The notes under the pieces: generated by a model
Databases searched by the model: none
Seen by the model: the letters and a program-made list of their open reading frames with translations, nothing else
Told to the model about the DNA's origin: nothing
In this document: in pieces, positions 24,356 to 36,812 of the stretch
Position numbering within the stretch: position 1 is the first letter of the stretch
How the letters are laid out: each line of letters opens with the position of its first letter
Source: Fomitopsis serialis
Lineage: Eukaryota; Basidiomycota; Agaricomycetes; Polyporales; Fomitopsidaceae
Length of the DNA stretch: 64,000 nucleotides
Direction: 5' to 3'
Assembly (NCBI RefSeq): GCF_022376445.1
Contig: NW_025954976.1
Location: 186,001-250,000 of the forward strand
Made by a program: the position numbers and the translations under genes

Positions 24356-25940
24356 CGCGGGACTTGTGGATGGCAGATCTTCCAGTTGCTTTGCGCAATG
24401 CAAGGTCTACGACTAGAGGAATCGTCTCTATTTAACAGAGGAATCCGGCTCTGGCAGACGCCGTATTCTCACGTCCTACTTGTCTGCCGACGCTACGCGC
24501 ATACTTCGGTGGGACATGTGGGTTGGTGGTAGTAGCGCCTTCGTCGCGGCATGTAAGATTTGTACTGGAGCGGTAGAACCCCGCCCGAGGAATGTCAACT
24601 CACTCAAGTACTTGGTCAAGGGACTCGAAACGCGACGCACCAAGTGACAGCATCAAGGAGATGGTTGCAAATTAACCCAGAGGTGTCATTAACACAGTGC
24701 CAATTGAACTTCATGGGCAACTGGTCCGTATGTGAACTGATGAGGACCGAGTACTGCCGGCCATGCCGTTACTTTAGTCATCGCAAGTTGTTAGCTCCAT
24801 TCCTGACACAAGTCTCGGTACGAGCAGGAATGACCACCCAGCGCTGCCAGTGACAGCCTAGCGCTCTGCGCCAATTCGAAGCATCATCTAAGTCGGAAAG
24901 TGACAAGTCCGAACGTCTCCAGGCCCCGGACGTACGGATATACGCACCCTGAGCCAGCCTGTTAGACGCGGGATGGCGCGTTACGGTGAACGGCTCGGTA
25001 GTAGTCTCCCCTGTGGCTTTCATACGACGAAGATAGATGTCGGAATCCTGTGGGGACCACCGCGATAGCATTGGTTTCAGTGCATCTGTTCCGGAGATGC
25101 GATGGACAGTATTGGCTCACAAGGTGCGAAGGTAAACGGTGCCGTGTCTCCGAAGTAGTGAAACATCAAGAATGTCGCGCTGCGTCACGTTAGGTCAGCT
25201 ATACTCACGAGATATACAGTACTATCTGTACTCACACTGTGGCGGCCGTATACTTGGCAGGGGTGAGCGTACCGCGAGGCTAGCAAGAGCTTTCGGTGAG
25301 CAGTCGGGCAGACGAGCTTAGATACCATCACCAAGGAGTGTGTCAAGCGTTGGTGGTATATTAGAGGCTGACACCACTCACCAGTGCCATGCGGCAGCGT
25401 TATGAGACTATAAGCAGGATCATGGACGCCGCATGAGAGTCTGCACGCGATGAAGCCGTGGCATTACTTGACGATAACTGCTAGACCGAACAACAAGCGT
25501 ATATCTCTGTGGAGGTACCCTCTCGAGCTTGAATTCGTACCGTTCTCTTCGTCCCGCTTGCATGGAGATCGGGCATGCCGCCGTTGAAAGGGAACCTAAT
25601 GAATAAGATTGATGTACGCACTCGATACGTCTGATTCGGGAGTATACACCACTCGTGTGAGACTGTCCATAGATGGAAGCGGATACAAACCTATTAAGTT
25701 GCACGGCGCACATGTCGTCGCTGCACGACGTAGAATCCATCTGTGGTGAACTAGCGAGACGACCGACAGCTCGATGACTTGAGTGCGTCCTCAAGTGTGC
25801 AAGTACTGTTCGAGAAGTTTCATCAGCAGCAGACATATGGGGTCGCCTTGACTTGAAGTCGGGGCTGCAATAGTCCTCGGTGGTGTACGAGATCAGTTAT
25901 GCAGTAGCCCATGTACATTCCGTCAGCCACTGAGCTATAG
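24356..25940. other. Gene-free stretch between SDR and right arm
   Basis: Many short frames, the longest 138 codons on the minus strand (25836-25420), with no recognisable domain and no partner in the left half. I see no gene I can support. The right arm begins at the boundary repeat at 25941. Confidence 0.45.
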
Positions 25941-26010
25941 ATGGTTGGTAGACACGCGGTGCCAGCATCGAGGGTGCTGTACAGTCGTGACTTGATTGTG
26001 ACACGTCGCG
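25941..26010. repeat. Block-boundary repeat, copy 3 (inner end of right arm)
   Basis: ATGGTTGGTAGACACGCGG, then GTGCTGTACAGTCGTGAC: the reverse complement of copies 1 and 2. Confidence 0.55.
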
Positions 26011-26632
26011 TCGCGTCGGTGACCGGGATGGTCCGGCTCAGCCACTCCGTCGGGTGTGGCCCTTTTGTGGCCCCCTTGGAATGGCAACTTCAGTGGCCTG
26101 TCCCGGTCCCAGCGCATGATGCCCGTCTGGATGTTGCGTACCCTGGCGAGCCCTGCCCTGGCTTTGGATTCGTGTCTTGGTTGCCTCGCCTCACATAGAA
26201 CACCGCCCCGCAGCGCTGATCAGTACCCGTATTGTGTCACTCGCGCTTGGGCTGATTGACCATCCACGAACCATATGCAGTCGGGATGCTTGGACAACAC
26301 TCGAACGCGGCTGGGAGTTAAGGTATGCAGATATCTGTACAATGTCAAAATCGTGAAATAACCAGGCAGACATCAAAAAGGACACCGATGACTTTCCAGG
26401 AGCCATGGCGATCTACCCGCTCGCACATCATGGAACGAGGAATCCACCAGCACAGAAGTAGCGTTGATTCGTTGGTCACCGGGATGCTGGATCCCCATAG
26501 CCGCCCTGGCGAGTCCATGGTCCGGTTTTCCTTCCATTGTGCACACCTACTCCTCCACGGACATTGCATCGACCCTTGTGCCGTCCCGGACCGTTCGTTC
26601 ACTGAAGCCTGTCGATCGTGGACTTGCAACGC

Positions 26633-27235
26633 TCATGGTGGTTGATCAGAGACGCCGCTTGGGCTCGTAGCCGCATCGTCATCGGATGGCGACGCTGGGC
26701 CCGAGGACTCGTCGGAGCTCGCTACGACCTCTTCGACGAACGCTGCCCATGCTACGCCCTTCAGCGCCTCGTCTACCGAGTCGCGTAGGAATTCGTCGTC
26801 CAGTTCAATATCGTGCTGGGTCGCGAACCACGGATGAGCTGGGATCTGGATATCGAACCAAATTGCATTGCACTCGCCTTTTCAGCTTCAAGCACGGCAT
26901 CGCACTTGCGATTCGTCGACTCGGTGCCATTGTTCCAAATGGCAGCCTGTTTCATCGTATGTATGTGAGCATCATTCATCGAGTCGAAAAGGACTCACAA
27001 TTTGGCGCAGGGTCATACGTCTATCATTTGCAGCCCTGTTCGGGCGCTTTCGTCCCATGAAGCAGGCCGTGGGGATAAGCAACCTCCCCATCGATGTGGA
27101 CGCGACGTGAAACCATCCTGAGCCTAGTACGCCACACCGCAGGTAAGCACAAGTCAATTTACGAACGACGTTGTGCTTTGGCTTACTCTGTGGCCTTCGC
27201 CGGCCGTCAACTGACTTGTTCTTGTAGCTCGCGCC
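26633..27235 (-). pseudogene. Family B copy B2', degenerate
   Basis: Homologous to B1 and B1' exon by exon. A first exon ends CACAGA|GTAAGC but lacks the ATG (the start has become CG after GGATTCAG). Exon 2 has AQDGFTSRPHRWGG and ACFMGRKR-type similarity, then an early stop. The GC-AG donor AAAAG|GCGAGT leads to the last exon (HDIELDDEFLRDSVDEALKG, then EEVVASSDESSGPASPSDDD). One base is missing near the end relative to B1, moving the stop downstream. The last exon is well preserved, so an alternative upstream start remains possible. Confidence 0.45.
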
Positions 27236-27430
27236 TGAATCGCGAGCTGTCACGATGATGCTGTGCCATGCGCTCGCGCAAATCGAGCGTACCTCGTATT
27301 TATTTTGCCCTGCGGCCACGGAGGATACCGAGATTGCGGTCCTCCTCGTTCCATGCCTAGGGTCCCTCGATCAGGCCTCGATCCTCGAGGCATGCGTGTC
27401 TTGCCATACTTCAGGACCGTCGCGTACTAG

Positions 27431-27450
27431 ACGATCGCAGTGAACGATCG
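27431..27450 (-). promoter_or_regulatory. Family B-type upstream box (B2')
   Basis: ACGATCGCAGTGAACGATCG, the same inverted-repeat design as upstream of B1 and B1'. Confidence 0.45.
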
Positions 27451-28206
27451 TTCTCCAGGTAAGTCGACTAATCGGACACTACGCTCGTTTGTAGTCTTGC
27501 ATGTCGCTCATTATTGCTATCTAGGTCTGTTGACACTATATGGTGCCTTGATAGAATGGGCGAACAGGCAGCGAGGGTGAGGAAGTAGGAAGACGACTAA
27601 CAAGAGCAGGCCACGGACGAGCGCTCCTTTGTTGAACTGGCGCTTACGCGGTTGTGGCTTAGCTGCTGCATAACTTATCTGTGTGGCGGCGCGTGATGCC
27701 GGCATACCACCCCGGACCTTTTAGTGCTGGATCCAAGTCGGGGTCGGTGGGTCGTGGATGTGACAAAGGACGGGGTGGAAAATGATGCTACTCGCAGGGA
27801 ATTGCACCCCACTGCATGTCGAAGTGCAGGTCCAAGCGGCAAGAGTCTCGACTATGCAACTCGCGCGATGCGGATGCGTGGAATACTTCAAAGAGAGCGG
27901 CCAACTCGAGCGAAATCCTCGTTTCAATCACTATAAGACGTGTGCTCTATGCGTACATTCAACATCCTTATTCAACCTGCATTGTCCATTGTCAATCACC
28001 GTCAATCCCGGAGTCGCTTGCCCCCATAATCTCGGACCGGTATACGACTCGGACGCGCTCGGCCCTGGCTTTGCGTCCCTGGAAGATTGCGTTTACGGTA
28101 TCCATACACTCGGGCTCGCAATTGATGCTGAGAGCGTTGTCGAACGTCTACGCGGCCAGACGCGATGTCCCCAGACCAGGATGCTGCGAAAGAACGATTA
28201 GCAAAT

Positions 28207-29184
28207 CTAGTCATCCACGATCCGGGCATGTCGACATACCTCGGCTTTGGTCATCTCAGCCACGTAGTCTCCGCGCGGGAGTCCAGACATCGGAGTCAAT
28301 GTCGCCGGCGACTGCCAGGATTGCGGGGAACTGAGCAGCGACGTTGACGAGGCCGGACTCGGGTTTGGAGTAGACGTCGCCTGGGTCGACCGACTCATGG
28401 CCAGACTAGGTACACGGTCCGCCGGATGTTTTGCGAAGGCGGTACGAACAACTGCGGTCCCTTGGGAGTCGCATTGGTCAACAAGGCTCCATCTGCGCAT
28501 CTTCAGCTGCGGCAGCTAGTACGCGATCCTGCGCGTCGCGCAGGAATACCACGTCGTCCGTCGCCTCGCTCGCGATGTAGCGCGCGATAGCTAGTCTCTC
28601 GAACCGTCTGAACAGGTCCCTCCTATTCTTGGGATCGCTTGGCTGTCGGAAGCTGCGTAGTTTCGCCATGCAGATTCTGCGTCGATCGCTGCTTCCGTCG
28701 GCTCTACCATCGATACTGCCCAACGTCTTCTACGGCCGGTCAGATTGCAGTTCAATGATTTTCAACAGCAAAGACATACGGGTATGGGCCTTCGATGCGT
28801 CGGCTGAGGTGGTAACTAGATGCCAGGGCAACCTGCGTCGATAGATTCGGTGGCCACGTCGTGTACTGCACCGTGTCCTCTGTCTGCATCCAAGGTGAGC
28901 ACAAATCATTGAGCAGTCATTATCGTTCTCTAACCTGATGGCCTTGATCGACTGCTCTTTGTTTATGTTTGCAAGGCGGACGCCACTTGGTGCACTTCCC
29001 ACTCATTGTCCAGGATTGCCGCAAAGGTCGCCCTCCCCTCACGCTCAGGCGTCGGATGTGCGAAGACGAGCGGCCTGCACTCCAGGTAACGCGGCTTAGG
29101 CTTCCTCGACAGTTCGCGTACTATGTCTTCCGCGGTGGCATAGCGGTTGTCCGCGAGGAAGAGATCAAACGAGAACTTGAACAT
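28207..29184 (-). pseudogene. Family A member A5' (frame-broken as read)
   Basis: Mirror partner of A5. Exon 1 begins MFKFSFDLFLADNRYATAED and keeps RPLVFAHPTPEREGRATFAA. Exon 2 reads TEDTVQYTTWPPNLSTQ. Exon 3 has RRFERLAIARYIASEATDD, FLRDAQDRVLAAAAEDAQME and a tail STPNPSPASSTSLLSSPQSW. Two apparent single-base deletions (in the GG after VHQ and near the end of exon 1) break the frame. It keeps the Leu codon where A5 has a stop. It may be intact if the deletions are sequence errors. Confidence 0.55.
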
Positions 29185-29346
29185 AACAACGTCTAGAATG
29201 CAAGTTCAAGGTCTCGCATCGCGAGTGTCGGTGCGTGACGCATGCTTACATTGACTTTGACCGATAATGACACCTTTCGTGTGTTAAGATCTCCAACGAT
29301 AAAGGCAGGCGATGGAGGACAAGACAAAGAGTGAGCGGTGATTATT

Positions 29347-29373
29347 AGGCGCCGTGTCATGCCATGGGCGTCT
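29347..29373 (-). promoter_or_regulatory. Family A upstream inverted-repeat box (A5')
   Basis: AGGCGCC, spacer, GGCGTCT (plus-strand view), about 165-190 bp upstream of the A5' ATG at 29184. Confidence 0.55.
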
Positions 29374-29699
29374 ATGCCGGAGTGGCTGCACTTTGCGACG
29401 GGTTCAAGGGAGACAATCCATACATCAAATGCTCTGTGTTCTGAAGTGAAATTTTGTACAGCAGGATACACTGCGAGGGGAGATTTTCTAATTGATCACT
29501 ATCACAAGACGGCCTCCCACTTCGATACGCTCAAACGATGATCGCTCCCGGTACTCAACGCCAGAGAAGCCCGGATGCTCGCCCCATCACCCCTATGTGG
29601 TCGCTACAAAGACCATTTTTCGTCGTCAGCGACCCCTATCAGCAAGCTGGCAGTATATCAGCGCACCTGTCTCGCTTCCGACATGTCTTCCTGGGTATC

Positions 29700-30587
29700 T
29701 CACTGGCACTGTGGACGCGGGGTCGACGTCGCCAGTGGTGTCCACTCCTCCTCAGGAGTCAGCAACGTTGAACAGGACCCCGGGCTTGGGAGCGGCGTCG
29801 AAATCGCCTGGGGTACCCAATCCTCCAACGGAGTTTGAGTGCGCTGTGGCACGTATGCCCCAGCGACAATCGCACTTCCAACATCCGCACCTCGGGCACC
29901 GCCAGCGTCGTCAGCGTTGACCAGTTGTGCATGGCTGGTCGTCACCCTGCGGAAGATGTCCATCATGTCTACAGTCGCGGCTGCAAGTTCCTCTGCGACG
30001 GTGAGTTCTTCGGAGTGGCTAGGCGACAGTCCCTTGAGCCCCCAAATGTTGCGTCCGTATATCTGCTGAACGAGCTGGGGAACCCCGTGCCCTTGCACGA
30101 CAGACTGGCTGCCATATGGTGCGTCGTCGTTTCTCATAATACCGAGGTCTGTGCAGACATCAGTGCCTCCGTGACATATAAGGGTCCAGAAGCTTACCGA
30201 TGGCGAGGCAAGTCGTCCTCCGTTCCTCATGTCCGTGCTCTGCGCTGGCAAAACTGGGGCGTCGTGGAGATTGTTCCACCTATTGAACAAGTAAGGTGAG
30301 CACAACACATCAGCTGTTTGTCGAGTCCTCTTACCGGATGCCCACGACTGGCTGCTGTCTGTTTTGCTCGCAGGCATTACGTCCTCCTGCTGTATGTCCC
30401 AATCCCCATCCAGGATTGCCGCAACCCTTCTCTCCCGTCGACGTGAGGACGCCACGGCTTCGGTTGCGCAATGTAGCCGGCCTGCACTCCAGGTATCGTG
30501 GCTTTGGCTTCCGCGAGAGTTCTCTGACGACGTCTACCATGATGTACCGTTGGGATGATCTGCGAGGAATAGACGAAGAGAGAACAT
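29700..30587 (-). pseudogene. Family A member A4' (frame-broken as read, long-tailed)
   Basis: Partner of A4. Exon 1 begins MFSLRLFLADHPNGTS but shows three apparent one-base losses, two of them TTT to TT before GCG codons that encode FA in every relative. The last exon is fully open: VVQGHGVPQLVQQIYGRN, ELAAATVDMMDIFRRVTT and a complete tail WVPQAISTPLPSPGSCSTLL then EEEWTPLATSTPRP. The homopolymer nature of the lesions makes sequence error likely. Confidence 0.55.
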
Positions 30588-30739
30588 GTCTGCTGATGAG
30601 GTATGCGATGCTGGCGATCGAATGTATGGTGGCTTCGACGTTGCTGACGACGGCAGACTAGATGGCTGGATGATTTGCGATGTGCGCGAGTGGCAGACGA
30701 AGAGAAATACCGTAGCGACGGTAGAGACAAAGGCAGGAT

Positions 30740-30768
30740 AAGCGCCCTGTTCGTGCAAACGGCGTCTA
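30740..30768 (-). promoter_or_regulatory. Family A upstream inverted-repeat box (A4')
   Basis: AGCGCCC, spacer of 14, GGCGTCT (plus-strand view), about 155-180 bp upstream of the A4' ATG at 30587. Confidence 0.55.
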
Positions 30769-31393
30769 TATATGCGGCGACGGCAGACTGACTGGAATCA
30801 GCAGCGGGCCCTACAGATGGACAGATAAGTAATATCATTGGCACGGACAGCTCGATACTCTAAGTCTGTGTATATTTTACAGTCCAGGCAATACACGATT
30901 TTATGCAATTATCAATGGTACCAACCATGACGAGAAAGTGCATCTATCGGTCACAAAATCAAGTGTGGTGACCGTCAAAAGGGCGTAAACCAACAGGTGC
31001 TGAGAGTGCGCATAATCTCGTCCCCTTTTTGAGCACCCAAGAACTTACATATACTGTATTAGACGGCATCCGTCATACGATTCGTGTATGACAAGGACGA
31101 GGCGAAGTTGAAGTGTCCATTGTCCGCCCAATGCTCCTCTCTTGCGACGTATGAAAGCTTGACAATTCTCTATTTCTCACAAGCCCGATGAACACACTTC
31201 CCCTTGCCACTTGCCCGTCATGAGGTTGCCGCGGTCGCCGATCCAGTCCTCGGATTTGCGATGCAACGCGACGTCGCCATTCAGTAACTAGAGAACGAGT
31301 ATACATCAAGTAATCCAGCACCCAGTACACTGCAACACAGGGTCCAATCGAACCCGGTGCGTTCTCGCCGCATCGCATGTTACCATTGTCCCA

Positions 31394-32652
31394 CTAACGA
31401 TCAGTTGCACCGCCCTCCAAACAGGCAGATCGCTGCAGAATGACTGGGACGCCGTTTGGCTTCCATTGTGCGCAACTGTCTCCGTCATGTTGATCGACGC
31501 GCCATTGCTTTCTGTGGTACTTCTCCCTCTCCTTCCGACTTGGGTCTTCTCTCGGCCTTCGACCCGGCGATGTAGAATGGAGAACCGAGAGCACGGCGTC
31601 CAGGCTCTCCGGTGGAAACAATAGTGGCGGTGTCCATCTTGGCAGGGACGGGAGCACAGGGTACGTTAGCAAGTCTTTCGGTGCGCATGTCGCCCTCCGA
31701 AGCGCTTGTGGTTATCTGGTTCGTCGACGGACGTGTCGCTCACGAACTACGCGTCTTCACGTCCGTGCAATCCGTGCAAGTTACCTGTGTCAGCTCTTGC
31801 GGGTTGTCGGGCTCGGAGCCATCGATGTGGTCGGAGGTTGCGTACGTAGATGGGCTGGCTGGCGAGCATGGCCGCCGGGACGGACGTGAGGTGGCTCTCG
31901 AAGTGCCGGTGCAGCCTACATACGTTGCATGGATATTCTCGACTGTGTTTCATTACCTAAGGAGACATACCATATAGTGATGACCAATTGCGCAGCAATG
32001 AGCCCTTCGGGTGGTTCCACGCATCGACTGGCGTCTCGGAAGCCATGATTGACTATGGCCGGCCTCAGCATCGCTGAGGTATATTTGCCGTTGCGCCGTA
32101 TATTCGATGGGTGGGTGCTACGGGATGATGTGAGTGAATATATAGCAGAACATCACGCAGAGGCTGACCCTGTGATACAGATACTGCAAATTGCTTCGAG
32201 CATCCAAGTATCTATGCACCTGTCCTCGGCCGCCATCTACCCCTTGGCCGGTCGCCCAGAATATTGACTGATTTGGTTGTGTGGGAACCGTACAGAGGAG
32301 TGGGCCTTTCGCCCAGCGACTGTCGTCGTCCTGGTTGTGGCAACGCCACCAGAACTAGGTAAGCACGAAACAAGTGACGGGTTCGTATCAGTTGACTTAC
32401 AAGATAATCGATTGTTACCGTCTCTTGTTTTGTGTTTGCAAGACGTACCCCACCTCGCCACAGCTCCCACTCATAGTCGAGTATGGTGGCGAAGCTCTCG
32501 CGGCCCTTGGATGGTACTGGCTCGGCAAATAACAGCGGCTGGCAGCGTTTTGGGCCGCGGCATGCCTGCCTAATCTCGTTGAGCAGGTCCTCCGCGGTGG
32601 TACCTCGGCACTCTTGCGAGTACCGACGTGTTTCGGGCAGTTTCAACATCAT
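31394..32652 (-). pseudogene. Family A-like member A3' (last exon frame-broken)
   Basis: Partner of A3 with the same 84-codon exon 1 (32652-32401; MMLKLPETRR, TTAEDLLNEIRQ, FAEPVPSKGRESFATILD). Exon 2 (DDDSRWAKGPLLCTVPTQPN) and exon 3 (HPPIEYTAQRQIYLSDAEAG, ending GHHYM) are open. The last exon changes frame several times, yet it retains LLFPPESLDAVLSVLHS and the C-terminal QWKPNGVPVILQRS phrase of A3. Either decayed in the last exon or carrying sequence errors. Confidence 0.5.
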
Positions 32653-33445
32653 TGCATCGCTGTGGCACAAGTCAACTGGCCGGCTCACGTGAATGGAGGG
32701 CAGGATCGATTCACGTACGTTTGTCTGACCAGTGATATGTGATCCATGCTTGACAATTTTCACCTCTCCAGTACAGGGTTGTACGATGACGGGGCTATAT
32801 CGTGGGATGTGAACAAGAGAGTGAGCTCAAGGCCTCGTGTTTCCTTTGTGGCAGGCGCTTACGCGCTAGTGGCTGAAGCTCGACGCGTCGGCGAACGCCG
32901 GTCCGAGTCGACTCGTTCGCATACGCCTCGATGCGTTCTCGAGCGAGCGCGCACGGCTGTACTTGTGCTGAATGAAGTGCAGATATGGCCTTACTTCGAG
33001 CCAGTGTCAATGCGGCGCTCAAGCCCTGTGAAGCGTGCTAGGATTATCGCTCTTCGCAAGCGGCTAAGGTAACTGACAGTCCGAGGAATAAGTCAAATAG
33101 AAGATACAAGAGCTCTAGTTGTGCGCCCAAATTGGCCGACCTCAATAACGTCCCCGGGGCACGCTACGTCCCACCCTGTCTTTTATCGTCAGTCAGATGA
33201 CGGCCCGCTCCCTAGCCTCCCAAAACCACTCCAGGCTTGCATTGTCTCGCTTTCGATGCAAGTGGGCTGCGCGTCACCGAATTCCTTCGCTTTCGTCCGA
33301 TCGCCCGAAGATCCTTTGGACGAGCTCACGCTGATAGCGGGACTGTCGGTAGCCTATTCTCTCTTCCCTTCGTTGACCAACCGCAGCCAATCAACTATGA
33401 CAGACTGACTGCGATACCCGAGGTCATTGTCTGCCTTTAATCCCG

Positions 33446-34469
33446 CTATGTCGCCTTGTCCCAACCAACCCTTGACGTTTCCTCGATCTGTCTGCTCCGG
33501 ATCGCCTCGAGTTGGCAGGTGAGCTCGGCGTCGTTGCTATGATGCATCGTCGACTCGGAAGAGGCGACTTCACTGTCTGATGCGACAGGAGACTGGTCGC
33601 TTGTGACGGTTGGTACTCTGCAGCGTGAAGCACCTGGTGAATCCTTCGCCACAGAGATGTTGCTCTCATCCGTTAAGTACCAGCTATCGAGCTTGTTGAT
33701 GGTGTCCTGCAGAGATTCGTGGGTACTCCAAGCACTTCCGTGACCACTAGTGCATTCCCAAGATCCCTCGGTGTGTGTCGTTTCTGGTCCTTGTAGCGTG
33801 GTATAATTGACGATCGCAGATAAAGGCTCAGTCGACATGACCTCCACCACTTCGTTGTATGTGGTTGATGGCCCGCCTATCGTGCGTGGCAACTCTCGCC
33901 TGAATGGCTCGATGCTGAAGGCGCCTGTTATAGACGCATAGGGTCTCTTGTAAGTGAGACCAATGTGTGGGCTTGCCAACCAGTAGGAGCTCAAGGAAAC
34001 ACCGAGAGGGTAGTTCCTTGTCGCTGTTTCCATCTGACGAGTATGCTGAGCACTATTTATCGTCAATGTCAAGTCCCATACGCTCACTATTGCTGTAGCC
34101 TCGGCAGCGTCCTTGGGTACTACATCCCAGGATCCCCTCAGGATCGCGTTGCAGCCTCCCAGAGCTGGGAGTGGCTGTGGCGAGTAGACACATGGCGTGA
34201 GGTACTCTGTGTTGTCGAGCTTCCCAGCCTCCTTCAGCAGTGACCGCGGTGAGCACACACTTGATTATGGACCCAAAGATGAGTTGACTTACAAGGTGGC
34301 CGTCTTCTTCTATATTCATTTGTGTTCTCAGGCGAGTGGCCAAGTTTTCCCTGGCTTCCTGCTCCATAGCCTCGGCGGTGGCGACATACGGTGGTGGCGA
34401 GGCTGCGCTTGGCAGGGGTGGGTGATTGGCAAGTGGACCCATTGCAGTGACATTCAACGTGACGTTCAT
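33446..34469 (-). CDS. Family C member C1', divergent relative of family A
   Basis: Exons 34469-34293 (59 codons), 34231-34088 (48) and 34033-33446 (195 plus stop) join in phase 0 to 302 residues. Exon 1 includes YVATAEAMEQEARENLATR. Exon 2 includes PCVYSPQPLPALGGCNAILR and GSWDVVPKDAAEATA. Exon 3 begins METATRNYPLGVSLSS and shares ASITGAFSIEPFRRELPRT with C1. It lacks the basic KRKK segment at the end of C1. Intron 1 carries GTGTGCTCACC, the branch-point box seen in family A introns. Fully open; function unknown. Confidence 0.65.
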
Positions 34470-35029
34470 TACGAGACCGAACCTGTCGACGGTAAGAACT
34501 TGAATCGAGCTCTGGTTGAAGACGTTCACTCGGTTGACACTCGCGTTTGGATGTCGGACCAGAATGTAGGGTGGTGGTATGTGGGGAGCGGACACGACGA
34601 ACTTCGGTGAGTGGCAAGATCAACGTCTGGTGGCAGGTTAAGCGCTCAAAGCCACGCGCCTCGAGTGGCAACTATGCATTGTGCATTGAGCTCTTTCCGT
34701 TATTCCTGTCAGTGCGGTGCGAAGACCGAACAAAAGAAACCCAGTATGGAAGCACCTTTCACTGTCTTGTTGAGGCTTGACTGACAGCACGCAAATGAGG
34801 TACTGTCTAAACGCCGTCAGATGGTCCCTCAGCACGTCCGAGTCCAAGTCGTAGTGGTATCATCAATGGCGATACTCGGGCATCACTGAATCCATTCGGG
34901 CGACTTGTGTACCAGGGCGGGACATCCTGGAGGAAAGATACAAGTGCGATTATATACTGTTCTGGGCTCTTCAGGTCGTTCAGCGACTCACAGTGCTGTC
35001 AATAGCTCATGCACGCGATGCACGCGGGC

Positions 35030-35960
35030 GGGGAAACTCGCAATGTTTCAATGCAGTGAATGATCATGAATGCGCGGGAACCCGATGTGTATGTTCCACG
35101 CTGCGATTGACTTGAATTCTAAGTTTGTACTTTCAATGCCCTTGTCGGAACGTTCAGCAGTCCTGAAATTGCACCCATCTCACACCAATCGGATTACTTC
35201 TTACGCGACCTTTGTAGGCCGGGGCGAGTCTTTCTGCGACACGGCATGAAATCATGGCACGATGCACCTTGCCGCAGCGACATGCAGACGTACAATCACA
35301 CAGGCTTAGTTCTCAGTTTCAGAGTGAGTGCTGACTAGGCGTGCATCATCCATCAACCACCCAAGGATTGACGAAGTGCGCGCCCGGGATGCAATTCTGC
35401 TTACTGGGGAGACACAAGAGCCCTGGCGAGCAGAGTGATTCCCAACGGGACGCACGCAGTGTACATCGTAGTCGAATCGCTCAACGCAGCTTCATATATC
35501 CTGTACGTAGGAACTGGCTAGTAATAGAAAACTCGGATCATAGGAATGGACATGGACAATGAGCCGTCGTAGCAAGCACTGCGAGGTCTCAAAAGGCTTT
35601 CGTTGTCGGAAATGGAGCAGACGGTTGAAATCCCTTGTCGCCTGACGTACCGGGCAACTCATGAGCATACCCGGTCCAGGCTCCCACCCCATTAATGCAG
35701 AATTCTGCTTTCCTCCCACAAGGGATGCTGCATACGACGAGTATCGCGACCTATTATACTTGCGTGATTTGGTTCTGCGCGCGCAGTGCGCGACGTCGTC
35801 CACGCGAGCTACCATACGCTGGCTTCCGACAATTGATTTGCTACGCAGCGCACCTACGTATACGTATCGTGAATTCGAGGTCGCTGATTTCAGGCCTTCG
35901 AGGCGAAGTCACGTCTGTGCTCTGGATCTCGAGACGCAGTGTGTGAGTTTCTCGATAGCG
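35030..35960 (+). other. Conserved E' block, possible plus-strand gene (right arm)
   Basis: Mirror of the block at 10460-9600. Plus-strand frames preserve RVIPNGTHAVYIVVESLNAA then SYILYVGTG, and DAAYDEYRDLLYLRDLVLR, TIRWLPTIDLL and YREFEVADFRPSRR. Stops and frame changes separate the phrases, and I could not build a continuous gene. Sequence constraint at the protein level is suggested but not proven. Confidence 0.4.
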
Positions 35961-36085
35961 AGCGCGGCATTCTGTGGCATCGGATCACAGCATAGGATGA
36001 TTAATATTCGTCGAGTCGACGACAGTGATGCTGCACCAGCGCATAAATCAAGCATAGATGCGTGTCGGCCACCAATATGTGCATG

Positions 36086-36133
36086 ATGTTTGGTAGACAT
36101 GCGGCCCAGGTGCTGTACAGTCGTGACGCATCG
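36086..36133. repeat. Block-boundary repeat, copy 4
   Basis: ATGTTTGGTAGACATGCGG, then GTGCTGTACAGTCGTGAC, in the reverse orientation of copies 1 and 2, between the E' and B1' blocks. Confidence 0.6.
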
Positions 36134-36812
36134 CATCGGTGGCGGGACGGTCCGGCTCAGCCACTGAGCCGCTGGATCAACCTGGATCAACAGTCGGGTG
36201 TGGCCCGACTCGGAGTGGCACAGGCGACCTCAGTGGCCTGTCCCAAGGCCTGTCCTGTACGATGCCCATCTCCACGCTGCGTTCCTTCGCGAGCCCCGCT
36301 CAAGCCCTGGTGTTGGTACTTCATCGCCCTGAATGTTATTGAACACCGCTCTCGCTGCCCTTGCGACGCTGACCAACGCTCGTCACGCCCGGCCACCGAA
36401 TCACTCACCCCCGGGGACTGATTTACCATCCACGAACGATGCGCGATTGGGACTCTTGGATAACATTCGAGCGCAGTTCGGAGTCATGGTATGCAGATGA
36501 TCTATGCAGTGTGAAAAGCGGTGAAATAACAATGTAGACGGTTCAACAGACAATTGTCTCCCCAAGGGCCATGTCGATCGACCCGTTCGCGCACCATGAA
36601 ACGAGCAAGCTCCCACCCGCCCAGAGCCCTGTAGCATTGGGTCGTTTGTCGCCGCGATGCTGGTCCCTCCATAGCTACTCCGGATCCAGGACCATTCTCT
36701 CCCATCGTTGTGTACACCTCTCCCTCTCCGTCGCCGTGACCGCAGCCAGCCTCGAGCCGTCCCACCGGATCCGCCCCACGCGGCCTGGCGACGCAGTACT
36801 CGAGGAGAAAAC